From assembly GCF_009017275.1 (NCBI RefSeq), contig NZ_WBZC01000016.1:1-40139 (forward strand): 40,139 nt of DNA, read 5' to 3'. The notes beneath the pieces are model-generated. The model made no database searches. It worked only from the letters and a program-made list of their open reading frames with translations, and was not told where the DNA came from. Source of the DNA: Alkaliphilus pronyensis. Its GTDB lineage: Bacteria > Bacillota > Clostridia > Peptostreptococcales > Natronincolaceae. The position numbers and the translations under genes were made by a program. Shown here piece after piece: positions 7,636 to 17,442 of the stretch (its first letter is position 1; the number at the start of each line of letters is the position of its first letter).

Positions 7636-8432
7636 TATATGATGACTTCCTCATTGTTATCGTCCTTCTCCTTTTGTTGTTTTTTACTAATTAAATCATC
7701 AATTACTAGAATTCTTGTTTTTAAGTCTTTTATATTATTATATGAAGCTTTTCTAGCCATGAATGACACAAACATGACAATTGTCAAAACCATAAATGCG
7801 AATAAAGTATATGCTATTAATGCCTCGTCTAACACATCATAATTTCTCTTATACATTATAAAATTATCAATATATAAATTTATTACTGATAAAATCCCAC
7901 TCACAAATATAACTATTAAAGGTAATACATGTACATCATAGAAAGCAGGTTTCTTCACTTCTTCTAACTTTCCTTCAAGATAAAATTTCTCTCTTTTAAG
8001 ATCCTTTAACAAATACTCTGAGTAGTTATATTGCATAAGATATATACTCTTATGATGTTGTTTATAAATATTTTCTTCTTCAACTGGAGTTATTTTAAAA
8101 TCTTTAATTTCAATAAATAATACTCTGTGTTTAAATAATAGTTTCATAAAATTGATTATGTCAGTCATCAATACTGCTAAAATTACTATAGTTAACATCA
8201 AGAAAGCATGTCCTACAGAATCATAAGATTTGTTGGTTATGATCTCTTTTGAAATAAGTAAATCATTTAAAAATCCGATAGTTCTCATGGTCATGAACAA
8301 TAAAATAGAAACGATAGAGAAAGAGATAAAATAATCAGTTTTTTCAACCTTTTCCTTTTTATTAAACTTTACATCATAAATTGGTATAAATCCAAACACA
8401 TATCTTGTACTATATGAAACATCTTTTCTCAT
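7635..8432 (-). CDS. Four-helix membrane protein, unknown function
   Basis: 265 residues from the ATG at 8432, whose ATGA overlaps the stop of the small gene upstream, so translation is probably coupled; a TTG at 8444 is the other possible start. Hydrophobic segments lie near residues 38-56, 75-95, 173-193 and 208-228, separated by a hydrophilic loop (about 100-160) rich in Lys, Glu and Tyr. The C-terminus is very charged (KKQQKEKDDNNEE). No motif I recognise. Its position between SOS-related genes and the adhesin operon gives no clear role. Confidence 0.65.
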   Translation of the reverse strand: MRKDVSYSTRYVFGFIPIYDVKFNKKEKVEKTDYFISFSIVSILLFMTMRTIGFLNDLLISKEIITNKSYDSVGHAFLMLTIVILAVLMTDIINFMKLLFKHRVLFIEIKDFKITPVEEENIYKQHHKSIYLMQYNYSEYLLKDLKREKFYLEGKLEEVKKPAFYDVHVLPLIVIFVSGILSVINLYIDNFIMYKRNYDVLDEALIAYTLFAFMVLTIVMFVSFMARKASYNNIKDLKTRILVIDDLISKKQQKEKDDNNEEVII

Positions 8433-8599
8433 ATTTTTAAACAAATATACCTATAATAACCATTTACATAAATAATGGCAACAAAATAGATCACTATAAG
8501 TACTGATGCATAAATACTATTTAAAACAAACAAATGCATTATTAAAGAAACAATTAAAGAAAATAATAAAGTTAAATGTGGACTGATATTTTTTTTCAT
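8429..8599 (-). CDS. Small hydrophobic membrane protein
   Basis: 56 residues. The ATG at 8599 follows GGAGGGAGTAA, a strong ribosome binding site. The product is almost entirely two hydrophobic segments (LTLLFSLIVSLIMHLFVL and VLIVIYFVAIIYV) ending in a short basic tail. Its TGA overlaps the ATG of the larger membrane-protein gene, a sign of translational coupling and perhaps of a two-subunit membrane complex. The function is unknown. The 8600-8795 spacer upstream is very AT-rich and shows no other gene. Confidence 0.65.
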   Translation of the reverse strand: MKKNISPHLTLLFSLIVSLIMHLFVLNSIYASVLIVIYFVAIIYVNGYYRYICLKI

Positions 8600-8795
8600 T
8601 TACTCCCTCCTCTTTTGTTTAGAATACTTTAAACTTTTATTGTTTAATCAGAAAAAAATTCTACAAATATAAAATGCGTAATGGAAATCGTTTTTTATAA
8701 AAGTTATCTTGATTTTAATTATTACTACTTCTACATAATTTTTTTACATCCTTTATTTTTTACATAATATAACAATATATCTTTTATTCTGTATC

Positions 8796-8826
8796 AAAAA
8801 ATAGAAAAAGGCTCAAAATGAGCCTT
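8796..8826 (-). terminator. Rho-independent terminator
   Basis: On the minus strand AAGGCTC, loop ATTTT, GAGCCTT is followed by TTTCTATTTTTT. It overlaps the stop codon of the YdjM-like gene and probably ends the long leftward surface-protein transcript. Confidence 0.85.
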
Positions 8827-9400
8827 ATATCAACGTTATTGCTAATAAGCAAGTAGAGAATATAAAAATAATATTATCTACCATGCTGTTTGTCCTAAGT
8901 GTAAGGGGCATCTTAATTCTTCTTTTGCTTAATGGATAAAACAGAGCCACTCCATTACTAGTAAATAAATCTGCTATTATATGTATAACTGCTCCTATAC
9001 CAAGTCCTAGAGATAAGTAATACATATCATAGTATTGTGTTATCAAATAACATATGTATAACTCAACTCCTATGCCAGCTATGCTATGGGTAAACTCTCT
9101 ATGGCTTGATAGTCCTGCTACAATAATAAAAATACTGAGTATCTTCAATAAGTCGTTTGGTGGGCCCAATCCTCCAGTGAGCATGAACAGACCTATAGAT
9201 GTGAATAGAAGTATTTTAAATAGTTTGTTTTTAAAGGGTAGTATCTTCTGATTTATCATTGCTTTTGGGTGATCTATATCAGGAATGAGGGAGCCAACAA
9301 CGGCTCCCCCTATTAATGATACAGTAGCAGTAATACCTGCAGGAGGAAACAGGGTTACTGCTACTGCTGTTCCTAGTGCTATATGGGTTTTTCCAGTCAT
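8825..9400 (-). CDS. YdjM-like membrane-bound metal-dependent hydrolase
   Basis: 191 residues. Conserved polar motifs sit between membrane segments as in the YdjM/DUF457 family: TGKTHIALG at the N-terminus, PDIDHP (40-45), SHREFTHS (about 99-106) and HIIADLFTSNGVALFYP (about 140-156). The His and Asp residues are expected to bind metal at the membrane; substrates are unknown for the family. AAAGGAG precedes the ATG by 6 nt. It follows the giant surface-protein gene, with a perfect hairpin between them. In E. coli ydjM is SOS-regulated (established), but no LexA box is seen here. Confidence 0.85.
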   Translation of the reverse strand: MTGKTHIALGTAVAVTLFPPAGITATVSLIGGAVVGSLIPDIDHPKAMINQKILPFKNKLFKILLFTSIGLFMLTGGLGPPNDLLKILSIFIIVAGLSSHREFTHSIAGIGVELYICYLITQYYDMYYLSLGLGIGAVIHIIADLFTSNGVALFYPLSKRRIKMPLTLRTNSMVDNIIFIFSTCLLAITLI

Positions 9401-9425
9401 CTTTTACTCCTTTCAAATAGTAAGG

Positions 9426-9446
9426 CCTCATGGCAATGCCATGAGG
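9426..9446. repeat. Perfect 9-bp hairpin between genes
   Basis: CCTCATGGC, loop AAT, GCCATGAGG. It lacks a T-run on the minus strand, so it is more likely an mRNA-stability or partial-attenuation hairpin between the surface-protein gene and the YdjM-like gene than a full terminator. Confidence 0.6.
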
Positions 9447-9451
9447 TTATT

Positions 9452-12400
9452 TTATCTATCGTGCTTATTTTTTATTCCTGGCTTTAATAACCTTAAAATA
9501 TTTCCTTGAACTTCTAGCTCCAGCTCTACTTCTTTATAGCTAGTTCCCTTCCATGCTCTAACTGTAAACTTATATGGTTCTCTTAATCTATTGTTATTCT
9601 TATCTAGAGTTTCTTCTGTTGTTACCCAAAGGATAAACTTTATTGTATCTGTCTTAATATTAACGTGCTTATTTATCTGAGCTGTTACTGGATATTCCTG
9701 AGCTTCATATCCCATATCAACCCGTTTATCCATAGCTATAATATCTGGGTCTACAAATATTTCTAGCGTATCAGCATAGCCCTCTGTTGTTATATCAAAT
9801 ATTAACTGGTCTCCTGCCATTGCTGGATTAGGTAATAGGGTAGCTGAGACACTTAAGAAGTTTATAATATATGGGCCTCTGTATCTATAGTAGCTGTTTC
9901 CTGCATTATCGAAACTCTCCATGTGTAGATACCACTCACCTTCTGTATCTCTAGGGGTTGTTACGTTACTTTGTGTTGTGGTTGTCCATCCAGTGGTAGG
10001 CTTTGTGGTTGAAGTAGTCCATTTATACCTCATATCCTTTAAGGCACTACCTCCTGTGTCACTGGCAGTTATTGTTACATCTATTGCCTCCATTCCTTCA
10101 TAGCTTTTTAAGTCTGTATCAATAGTAGGTGGAGTGCGATCTATTCTAACTTTTGAATTTGTATCTGTTGATGTATTACCTGCAACATCAATAGTTCTAG
10201 CATAGATATTCGTTATACCTGCATTAACTATATTAAATTGCCCTGTATATGTTGTCCAATTTAATGTTGTAGCTCCTGTTAATCTATACTCTACTCTATC
10301 TACCCCTGATAGATTATCTGTGCCATTTTTTATTGTAACAGGTACTTGTGATACATTAGTCCAGGCTTGATTATTATTTATTGTTGGTGGTGTCGGTGGC
10401 GTTCTATCTATCTTATATGGACCGAATACAGCTGCAGTATTTTGACCTCCACTATCCGTAGCTTCTATATGAAGATACCAAATTCCATCACTGGTTTGCG
10501 TTACATTAAAATTTGATTGTGTAGTTGTCGTCCATGCAGCTGGTGTTGTAATAGAATTAGACCAGGAGTGCCTTACCTGTGATATTGTTTTTCCCATAAA
10601 GGCATTTGCTGTAACCTGTAGTGTTAGTTCTCCATCTGTTATTGCCTTTTCTTTGTTATACCATCCTTCGGTTTTTTCAGGAGTAACCGTTATTATTGGA
10701 GGTATATTTTCTATAGATGTATTTATATGTTCTATTTTAGGAAAACTCCATACTCCTTCTCTATCTTCAACTGTTTGTAAAATTAAATATTCTTTATTAA
10801 TATCTAAGATTGATGGTTTTCCATCTATCCACCTATTTGAATTTATCTCTTTGTATTTATAAATAACGTCTACTATACCTCTATCATATTTTGAGATATG
10901 ATCTAAGTCGTAAGCAGTATTTCTTATACTTATAGTAAAGTTATTTTGAGTTGGATTATACTGTAATGTATAGTTGAAGTCAGATATAGCTCTACGGTGG
11001 GCATATAGATTAATTTCAGTCGTGTCTAAGCTCCACAGTCTGTAGGCATCAAATCTATTATCATCTTTAGGATTATCTCTTAATTGAGGAAGTGTTTTAA
11101 AGTGTCCTGCTTTTTCAAATTTTCTTATAGGCTCATTTATATATACTCCAGACCTTTCATCTAATCCCATACTGTTCTCAAAATAATTTGGATCATGTTG
11201 AAATAACCATCTTTCATCCATTATTGGATCATTTTCTTTGTCCTCATAGAAGGTTTTAAATTCTATTTCTTCATCTATAAGCACATAATAATCCAATAAA
11301 ATATCTTCCTTTGCCTTTTGAATAATGTAATCACTTAACTCATTTATAGAATTGTCTATATCATCTATTGATAAGAATAATCCATTGTCGAAATTATTTA
11401 CTGCAATATTTTCTATTTGCCCTTTATTATCGTTGTTTCCTACTCCTATAAAATTCACGTTGTTTTCTGCAAGTGTAGTTATGGTTTGTACAGGGTCTAC
11501 TATTTCTATTTCAGGTTTATTACTGAAAAATATACTAAAGTTGTGTTTTTCTTTGTCCCATTCTTTTTTAGGTTTATATGCTAAATCTCTAACTAAGTCT
11601 CGAAAGTAAACAATATAAGCATTTACATCCTCTTTTGTATACATTCCTATTCCAAACTTCTTATTTAATAATTTTTGACCCCTACTGTGTCTATCTAGAT
11701 ATAATCCGTCTATTACAGTATCCCCTTCCCATACTCTTGCATATAAACTATTTCTATCCCAATTAATTGCAAAGGAATAAACTAAATCTTCATCCACTAC
11801 ATAATTACTCATTGGTGATTTTGAATTATTAGTATAGGTATAATCCTTTCCTGATACATAAGAAATATCCTTCATATCTAGTATATATTCTTCTCTTAAT
11901 ACAGGTTCATCACTAGCTATTCCTGAACCATAATAATATACTCTAGCATATCTATCTCCAAATTCAAATTGTCTTGTAAAATCACTATGATACGGATAAC
12001 CTATTAAACCAGATACTGAAATACGCTCATATTCATAGTTTACATAATTAAACCTAACAAGTTCCACAGGTTGAGTCGTGTTATAGACAAATAACCCATA
12101 ATCTGTTGCAGCTACAACCGCATCAGCTGTTGTTACATTTTCCCAATTATAATGGTTGAAAATTATTGTATTTATTTCCTTATCTGCTGCCATGTCTATA
12201 ATTATCATATAAGATGAATGGCTTGTTTTAGGTTTAATCTTGTATGCCTTATCCCGTTTATAATCAAAATCGTATCTTTCGTCACTTTCATATTGCATTT
12301 TATATTTGTATACTAAATTTCCATCTTTGTCTATTTTATATACAGAAGTACCTCTTCTTATATAAAAATAATTATTATGATTTTCTAGACTTACACTTGA

Positions 12401-15334
12401 ATTTGAACCATTGTTGTCTATTCTTTTTTTATTAACAACTTTTTTTTCTTCTAAATCTAAAGCTGCAAATGTAAGATCTTCTCCTGTGTCGAAAAAACAA
12501 TATTCGGAGTAACAGAAATAAAGTTTATTGTCGAGAATGGCAGAAGCTTTTTTAAGGAATGTATTAGATTTATGACTTATATATACATCAAGATCATAGG
12601 TATCCTTAATCGTATTTGTCTCAATGTCTAAAATAACTACCCTAAGTGTATCAGTCCATTTTAAATTCACTTCATCTATTAACCGATAAGCAATTACAAG
12701 TTCTTCTTTTTCATGGTTAACAGCTACAAAGTCAGCTGTTTCCTTTAGCCCTGATGTATGATGACCTGCCTTTTTAAAATCAATAGGTATTTGTTTTTTT
12801 TCTAATTGCAAGTCTCTTTTATTAAGCTTACCAAGTGCCAAGTCTATGTTTATTTCATATTGAATGTTGTTTGCTTCAAGCTTTGGTATAAGAATTGAAT
12901 TTAATTTACTTAATAATTGATCTTCACTGATACCCATTTCATCGTATGCCAGTGATATATCTACTTTAGGTTTTTTTAACATCTGTAAATTTACAACTGG
13001 AGCGATATTCTTTACTTCTATTACTTTTTTGTTTATATCTATGGTTGATGAATCACTGGTTTGTTTATATACAGAAAAATCAACATATATATTATGCAAA
13101 GAATTATTTATCACTTTTCTATATGATCCATTTGGTAAAGATGGATTTTTAAAATCTTCTGCAACTTCAAGTTCTAATCTATATTTGCCTATTTCTGATA
13201 CATCTAAATCTAACGTAAAATCGCTTTGCCCTTTTTTTATTGTTTGAAGTAAAGACCAATTAGCATTATAACTTATTCCCTCACTATTATTATTATAGTT
13301 TACAATGTTCCCATTGTTGTTATTATAGTATACTTTCCATATTCTATCTTTTATAATGTCCCCATCTAGTGAATGGGACAGGTCAGTAGCTTTTATTGTA
13401 GCTTTATTATTGTTATCAGGGTCTCTAAAAATTGTTGTTACAGTAGTAAAGTCTACAATTGGTGCTAAATCAGGCTCTATTTTTCTACTAACTGTTGCTT
13501 CATCAGAATTTCCGTAGGTGTTCTCAACATACAACTTAAATTCTAGATTATTTTCACTATTGCTTTGTAATCTGAATTTATCTAGTCCAGTAATTATAAC
13601 CTTTTTATTTTGATAGGTTATATTTCCTTCAGGAACTTCAAAATATACGTTCTCTAGTGTTCCTCCTTCTATAGCTGTAACTTCCCATTGTGCCTTAGAC
13701 CAATCAATAGGATAAAGATCATTGCCTCTACTTGTTCTACCATCAACAATAATGGCATTATTAGCCCTGTTTCCATCTATTTTAATTCTTGCCTTTGGTA
13801 CAGGTGGAATTACATTTACCATATGTGTGGTATAGTCTCCTCCATCAAATGAATCTACTACCTGAAGGCAAAGCTCATATTCTTTAATTTCATTAAATCT
13901 AGTATTAAGTGAAGGTTTATCTACACCATCTACATTTATATCATTAGGATCACTGTACCAAAGGTAATGTATCATTGTTGCTCCTGGTTCTTGTGTATAT
14001 GATCTATATCCTGAAAATATAACATCATCACCAACCATAACCTCTGTAGGACCATTGATAATTGCTACTGGTGGCTCTTTAGGGTCTTGTGGTGGAGCAG
14101 GTGGCTCTTGTGGTGGGCTTGGTTTTGTCTTATATACATGGGTACTTACTTTTTTAACGTCACTTTCTATGTAGTAACTATCAATATATACTCTTGCTTT
14201 CATTTCATAGTTTTGTATATATTCTTCTTTACCATCCATAACAGACTTATTGATTAATTCGTTAAATACACGTTCTACACTCATTTCCTTTTCATTTACT
14301 ACTTGCGTATTCCATTTACTAGCACCTTCAGGCTTAACAAATAAAATCCAATAATTAATATCTTCCTTATTATCAAAATTATGAAGAGTACCTTCCACAT
14401 TAACTTTGGTAGGTATATCACTTCCTGTAAATTGTACTGATGCAGGATTTGTTATGCCATTAACATCTACATAAGTATCTGTTCTGGGTGGAGCTTCCTT
14501 CTTATAGTAGAATGTAAGAAAAGCCATTTTATTATCACCAGATAGTTTTACATTTCTACTTTCGATTTTTTCATTTCTACCGGCACTGGATACAAGTTCA
14601 TCCCATGTATAGCCCACAGCAGATTTAACAAACTCATACTCTTGGAAATCTTTTTTAGAATAACTGTAATTTCCTGCTGTTAGATTGCTTATATTTTCTA
14701 CGGGGATTATGTTCTCTCCTGTGTCTAAGTCGATATGTCTAATCTCAGCCCTTGCATATTCAGCTACAACTCTAATCCATGAAAAATACCACTTCCAAAT
14801 GACTCCATCAATGTCCACTCTTTTATCGTCCAGCATAGAATGGCTTCCGTTATCACTCCAGTTATGATATGTCCCACCTGTGGGCAATTTTACGTTTTTA
14901 TCGTCCCTTACTGCAAGATAAAAGTCCCAGTATCCATCTGTATTAATAGTTATTTCTTTACCAACTGGCGAAGTGTTTTTATGCCCTTCTATTTTTGTAC
15001 TTTGTGAATGTACTTGAAAATCCCATGACTTAAATTTTCCTCCTGAACCACGAGTAGAGTTATCATCAGAGACTTTAATTTTATCTCCGACAACCACCCT
15101 TTTTATTACCCCACTGTCGGAAGTAATGTTTCCTACATTTTTATTATCTGCCCCATCAATATGCTGCACCTCAAATTCTGCATGGGGTTTATCTACTCTT
15201 TCATTATTGGAATCCCATACTACAACATCCCTGTAATCCTCTATAGGATAGCTATTGGAAAAACTATATATCGAAATGCTCGTAATTAGAGTTATAGCTA
15301 TCAACACACAGGACAAAGTTCTTTTAAACTTCAT
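9452..15334 (-). CDS. Giant secreted surface protein with PKD/Ig-like domains
   Basis: 1960 residues from the ATG at 15334 (AAGGAG 8 nt upstream); a GTG three codons earlier lies inside that site. A signal peptide occupies about residues 1-27. After it come a MucBP-like stretch (about 195-280), a Pro-rich linker (about 405-420), a PKD-like domain starting PPVAIINGPTEV, long unassigned regions, a segment near 1280-1350 resembling the second half of a von Willebrand A domain (NVNFIGVG...), and C-terminal Ig-like repeats (about 1545-1850) each opening with DRTPPT or a variant. There is no LPXTG motif, SLH domain or C-terminal membrane anchor. It sits 3' of an SLH protein gene and the pilus/transfer block, which suggests an adhesin or pilus-associated protein that promotes cell contact (inference). 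Confidence 0.8.
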   Translation of the reverse strand: MKFKRTLSCVLIAITLITSISIYSFSNSYPIEDYRDVVVWDSNNERVDKPHAEFEVQHIDGADNKNVGNITSDSGVIKRVVVGDKIKVSDDNSTRGSGGKFKSWDFQVHSQSTKIEGHKNTSPVGKEITINTDGYWDFYLAVRDDKNVKLPTGGTYHNWSDNGSHSMLDDKRVDIDGVIWKWYFSWIRVVAEYARAEIRHIDLDTGENIIPVENISNLTAGNYSYSKKDFQEYEFVKSAVGYTWDELVSSAGRNEKIESRNVKLSGDNKMAFLTFYYKKEAPPRTDTYVDVNGITNPASVQFTGSDIPTKVNVEGTLHNFDNKEDINYWILFVKPEGASKWNTQVVNEKEMSVERVFNELINKSVMDGKEEYIQNYEMKARVYIDSYYIESDVKKVSTHVYKTKPSPPQEPPAPPQDPKEPPVAIINGPTEVMVGDDVIFSGYRSYTQEPGATMIHYLWYSDPNDINVDGVDKPSLNTRFNEIKEYELCLQVVDSFDGGDYTTHMVNVIPPVPKARIKIDGNRANNAIIVDGRTSRGNDLYPIDWSKAQWEVTAIEGGTLENVYFEVPEGNITYQNKKVIITGLDKFRLQSNSENNLEFKLYVENTYGNSDEATVSRKIEPDLAPIVDFTTVTTIFRDPDNNNKATIKATDLSHSLDGDIIKDRIWKVYYNNNNGNIVNYNNNSEGISYNANWSLLQTIKKGQSDFTLDLDVSEIGKYRLELEVAEDFKNPSLPNGSYRKVINNSLHNIYVDFSVYKQTSDSSTIDINKKVIEVKNIAPVVNLQMLKKPKVDISLAYDEMGISEDQLLSKLNSILIPKLEANNIQYEINIDLALGKLNKRDLQLEKKQIPIDFKKAGHHTSGLKETADFVAVNHEKEELVIAYRLIDEVNLKWTDTLRVVILDIETNTIKDTYDLDVYISHKSNTFLKKASAILDNKLYFCYSEYCFFDTGEDLTFAALDLEEKKVVNKKRIDNNGSNSSVSLENHNNYFYIRRGTSVYKIDKDGNLVYKYKMQYESDERYDFDYKRDKAYKIKPKTSHSSYMIIIDMAADKEINTIIFNHYNWENVTTADAVVAATDYGLFVYNTTQPVELVRFNYVNYEYERISVSGLIGYPYHSDFTRQFEFGDRYARVYYYGSGIASDEPVLREEYILDMKDISYVSGKDYTYTNNSKSPMSNYVVDEDLVYSFAINWDRNSLYARVWEGDTVIDGLYLDRHSRGQKLLNKKFGIGMYTKEDVNAYIVYFRDLVRDLAYKPKKEWDKEKHNFSIFFSNKPEIEIVDPVQTITTLAENNVNFIGVGNNDNKGQIENIAVNNFDNGLFLSIDDIDNSINELSDYIIQKAKEDILLDYYVLIDEEIEFKTFYEDKENDPIMDERWLFQHDPNYFENSMGLDERSGVYINEPIRKFEKAGHFKTLPQLRDNPKDDNRFDAYRLWSLDTTEINLYAHRRAISDFNYTLQYNPTQNNFTISIRNTAYDLDHISKYDRGIVDVIYKYKEINSNRWIDGKPSILDINKEYLILQTVEDREGVWSFPKIEHINTSIENIPPIITVTPEKTEGWYNKEKAITDGELTLQVTANAFMGKTISQVRHSWSNSITTPAAWTTTTQSNFNVTQTSDGIWYLHIEATDSGGQNTAAVFGPYKIDRTPPTPPTINNNQAWTNVSQVPVTIKNGTDNLSGVDRVEYRLTGATTLNWTTYTGQFNIVNAGITNIYARTIDVAGNTSTDTNSKVRIDRTPPTIDTDLKSYEGMEAIDVTITASDTGGSALKDMRYKWTTSTTKPTTGWTTTTQSNVTTPRDTEGEWYLHMESFDNAGNSYYRYRGPYIINFLSVSATLLPNPAMAGDQLIFDITTEGYADTLEIFVDPDIIAMDKRVDMGYEAQEYPVTAQINKHVNIKTDTIKFILWVTTEETLDKNNNRLREPYKFTVRAWKGTSYKEVELELEVQGNILRLLKPGIKNKHDR

Positions 15335-15346
15335 CAAAACCACTCC

Positions 15347-16360
15347 TTAATCAAAATCTTCATCGGCAATATACTCAACATAGACTGTTTCATAATACTC
15401 CTTAATTACATCACCCTTTTTTATAGAAATCTTTATATCAATTTGCATACCATCATAAATCGTTATTTTATCAATATGATCTCTTGTTGTGTAATATTTT
15501 CTTGCTAGTTGAGTAATTTCACCCTCATTATTTCTAAATGATTCTCCCATGACTCTCCAATTATTTAATTCATATTTTATGTAATTAGATGTCATCCATT
15601 GTCTTACTTCAATAATATTTAGTTCGGGATTACTAATAAATTCAGCTTTAATATTATAATCATCTGTATATTCTTCGTAGTTGTCTAGATATAAAATAAA
15701 ACGAAAACCGTATTTTTCATTATGCTCAACCCTAAACACTGGCTCAATAAAGTCCTCTGCTTTTTCAATAACAGGTATTTCCCTTTCTGTAGGGTCAAGT
15801 ATTCTTATAAGTATTGTAGAAACTTCTGCCCTTGTTGCTTGTCTTTCGGGTTTAAAGGATTTATCGTTGTAGCCTTTTATAATTCCTAGTCCTGCAACTT
15901 TAGCTATATGATTTTTGATTTCTACATCAACCCTATTTAAGTCTGTAAAATAGCTTTTCATATCCTCTAAATTACTAGGCACTTCATCCATTGCCCTTGA
16001 AACCATTATGGCTATTTCTTCCCTTGTGACGGGTTTATCTAGATTTTCATAGGATTTAAGTATATAACCTTTTTCTATTGCTACAGATTCGTAGCTTCTT
16101 GCCCAATGCCCACTATTAGATATTCCTACATCTTCTCCAGTAGTTATTACTGCAAGCATTTTTATAAATTCTCCACGGGTTGTATTGTTTTCAGGTCTAA
16201 AAGTATCATCTGAATAACCTTGTATCACTCCTGTAGATACTAATTTTTCAACATATCGTTTAGACCAATGCCCTTCAATGTCAGTAAAACTTAATGCAAA
16301 TACACTTAATGTTGTTAAAGTTAATGTTAAAACAAGCGTTATAATTATAGATTTTTTCAC
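15347..16360 (-). CDS. SLH-domain cell-wall protein
   Basis: 337 residues, GTG start with GGGAGG upstream. A signal peptide (1-22) is followed by three SLH repeats: FTDIEGHWSKRYVEKL...TRGEF (about 25-72), a shorter second repeat with GHWARSYE (about 80-125), and FTDLNRVDVEI...ATRAEV (about 138-188). SLH repeats hold proteins to pyruvylated wall polymers on the outside of the cell. The last 140 residues form an unassigned domain. It ends 12 nt before the start of the giant surface-protein gene, so the two are probably co-expressed and may form a wall-anchored pair, the SLH protein providing the anchor that the giant protein lacks. Confidence 0.9.
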   Translation of the reverse strand: MKKSIIITLVLTLTLTTLSVFALSFTDIEGHWSKRYVEKLVSTGVIQGYSDDTFRPENNTTRGEFIKMLAVITTGEDVGISNSGHWARSYESVAIEKGYILKSYENLDKPVTREEIAIMVSRAMDEVPSNLEDMKSYFTDLNRVDVEIKNHIAKVAGLGIIKGYNDKSFKPERQATRAEVSTILIRILDPTEREIPVIEKAEDFIEPVFRVEHNEKYGFRFILYLDNYEEYTDDYNIKAEFISNPELNIIEVRQWMTSNYIKYELNNWRVMGESFRNNEGEITQLARKYYTTRDHIDKITIYDGMQIDIKISIKKGDVIKEYYETVYVEYIADEDFD

Positions 16361-16447
16361 GGTTTATTCCTCCCTGTTTTCTTTTAGTTTTCTTCTGCAA
16401 ATCTCCCTTAGCCAATCGGTAACATACCTACATGTTAGCTAATTTTT

Positions 16448-17041
16448 CTAACCTAATTCCTCTCTTTCAAAAACACACTTTTCATTAATTAACCCTTTAA
16501 TATTACTAAAGTCCAGCCCCATGAATACCTTTAAGATAGTGGGGTTATATTTATATTTTTCCCTTCGAATTTCCTTTAGGGCTTCATAATGGCTATAGCT
16601 ATTTTTATATGGTCTAACCATCCTTAAAGCATCATAGGTATCACATATTCGGATTATTTGGGCTCCTAAAATTATTTCATTACCTTTAAGCTGTCTTGGA
16701 TAGCCTGAACCATCATGGTTTTCATGATGATAGACAATGTTTTTTATTATCTCCTTGTCTAGGTTCATTTTAAAAGCTATTATTCCTCCTATTTCTGCAT
16801 GATGCTTAATAGCCCTCCACTCTAAGGGTGTTAGTTTTGTCTTTTTGTTTAAAATGCTTTTATCAATCATGCTTTTTCCTATATCGTGGAGTATGGAAGA
16901 TATGAGTATTTCTTGTGTCTTTTTTGTATCTAAGTTAATAGCATTACATACTGCAACTGAGTAATTGGCTACTCTAAGACTATGCTGAATGTCTGTAAGT
17001 TGCATCATACTTTTATCTATATTATACATTAATCCTTCCAA
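16448..17041 (-). CDS. HD-GYP domain c-di-GMP phosphodiesterase
   Basis: 197 residues, essentially a bare HD-GYP domain without a sensor. Canonical motifs: ILHDIGKS (HD pair), AIKHHAEIGG, HHENHDGSGYP with the GYP triplet, and ICDTYDALR. Metal ligands appear complete, so hydrolysis of cyclic di-GMP is expected in the cytosol. The TTG start has AAAGGAGG 6 nt upstream; an ATG at residue 5 is possible. It precedes the SLH gene by about 90 nt and follows the toxin-antitoxin locus. On a transfer plasmid it could tie pilus or adhesin production to c-di-GMP level (inference). Confidence 0.88.
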   Translation of the reverse strand: MEGLMYNIDKSMMQLTDIQHSLRVANYSVAVCNAINLDTKKTQEILISSILHDIGKSMIDKSILNKKTKLTPLEWRAIKHHAEIGGIIAFKMNLDKEIIKNIVYHHENHDGSGYPRQLKGNEIILGAQIIRICDTYDALRMVRPYKNSYSHYEALKEIRREKYKYNPTILKVFMGLDFSNIKGLINEKCVFEREELG

Positions 17042-17198
17042 ATGCTTCCTCCTTTTGTCTATTATACATAAATTTTGTTTTATATTGTAAAGATAACTTT
17101 AATCTTAATAAATAAAAAAACTAACCTGTTAAATTAGTTGTTATTGTAAAAAAAATGAAATTTTATGTTTATTATAATGTATTTATGATATAATATAT

Positions 17199-17285
17199 AA
17201 AAAGGTAATCGTCCGCAAGATGCGGTTGCCACAAAGTGAGGTTTTACTTAATCACCATGCTGGCGGGCAGGGTGATTATTTTTTC
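17199..17285 (+). ncRNA. Antisense antitoxin RNA of type I system
   Basis: A TATAAT at 17199-17204 is placed for a transcript starting near 17211. It would read through a small stem (CCGCA...TGCGG) and end at a strong terminator: AATCACC (17250-17256), inner TGC/GCA pair, GGTGATT (17271-17277), then T6. It converges on, and overlaps the 3' end of, the toxin gene, the RatA/TxpA arrangement. The -35 box is not clear. RNA itself is inferred. Confidence 0.65.
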
Positions 17286-17374
17286 TGGTTGTTATTCCTA
17301 TCTAAGTAGGAGATAAGCGATATTGTGAATACTGAAAACAAAATCATTATAGAAATTGCTTCATAAGTACTCAT
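17276..17374 (-). CDS. Holin-like type I toxin peptide (TxpA/YonT-like)
   Basis: 32 residues: MSTYEAISIMILFSVFTISL, then a short polar and basic tail. This is the pattern of the putative holin-like toxin family (Hol_Tox), single-helix peptides that damage the membrane. AAAGGAGG stands 7 nt before the ATG. The promoter is near-consensus. The 5' leader contains GGTAATCGT and GGTTGCC, and the mRNA 3' end downstream of the stop contains GGCAACC and ACGATTACC, exactly complementary, so the full-length mRNA can fold ends together and hide its ribosome site. Antitoxin is the convergent RNA. Likely a plasmid-stabilising addiction module. Confidence 0.85.
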   Translation of the reverse strand: MSTYEAISIMILFSVFTISLISYLDRNNNQKK

Positions 17375-17442
17375 CGCACCACCTCCTTTCTTTTGTGAAA
17401 TGAGATGGCAACCACACCCTGCATATACGATTACCTAAATTA

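Noticed and set aside
9426-9446. Terminator after the giant surface-protein gene
   Set aside because: Perfect hairpin but no T-run on the coding strand side; the YdjM-like gene follows closely.
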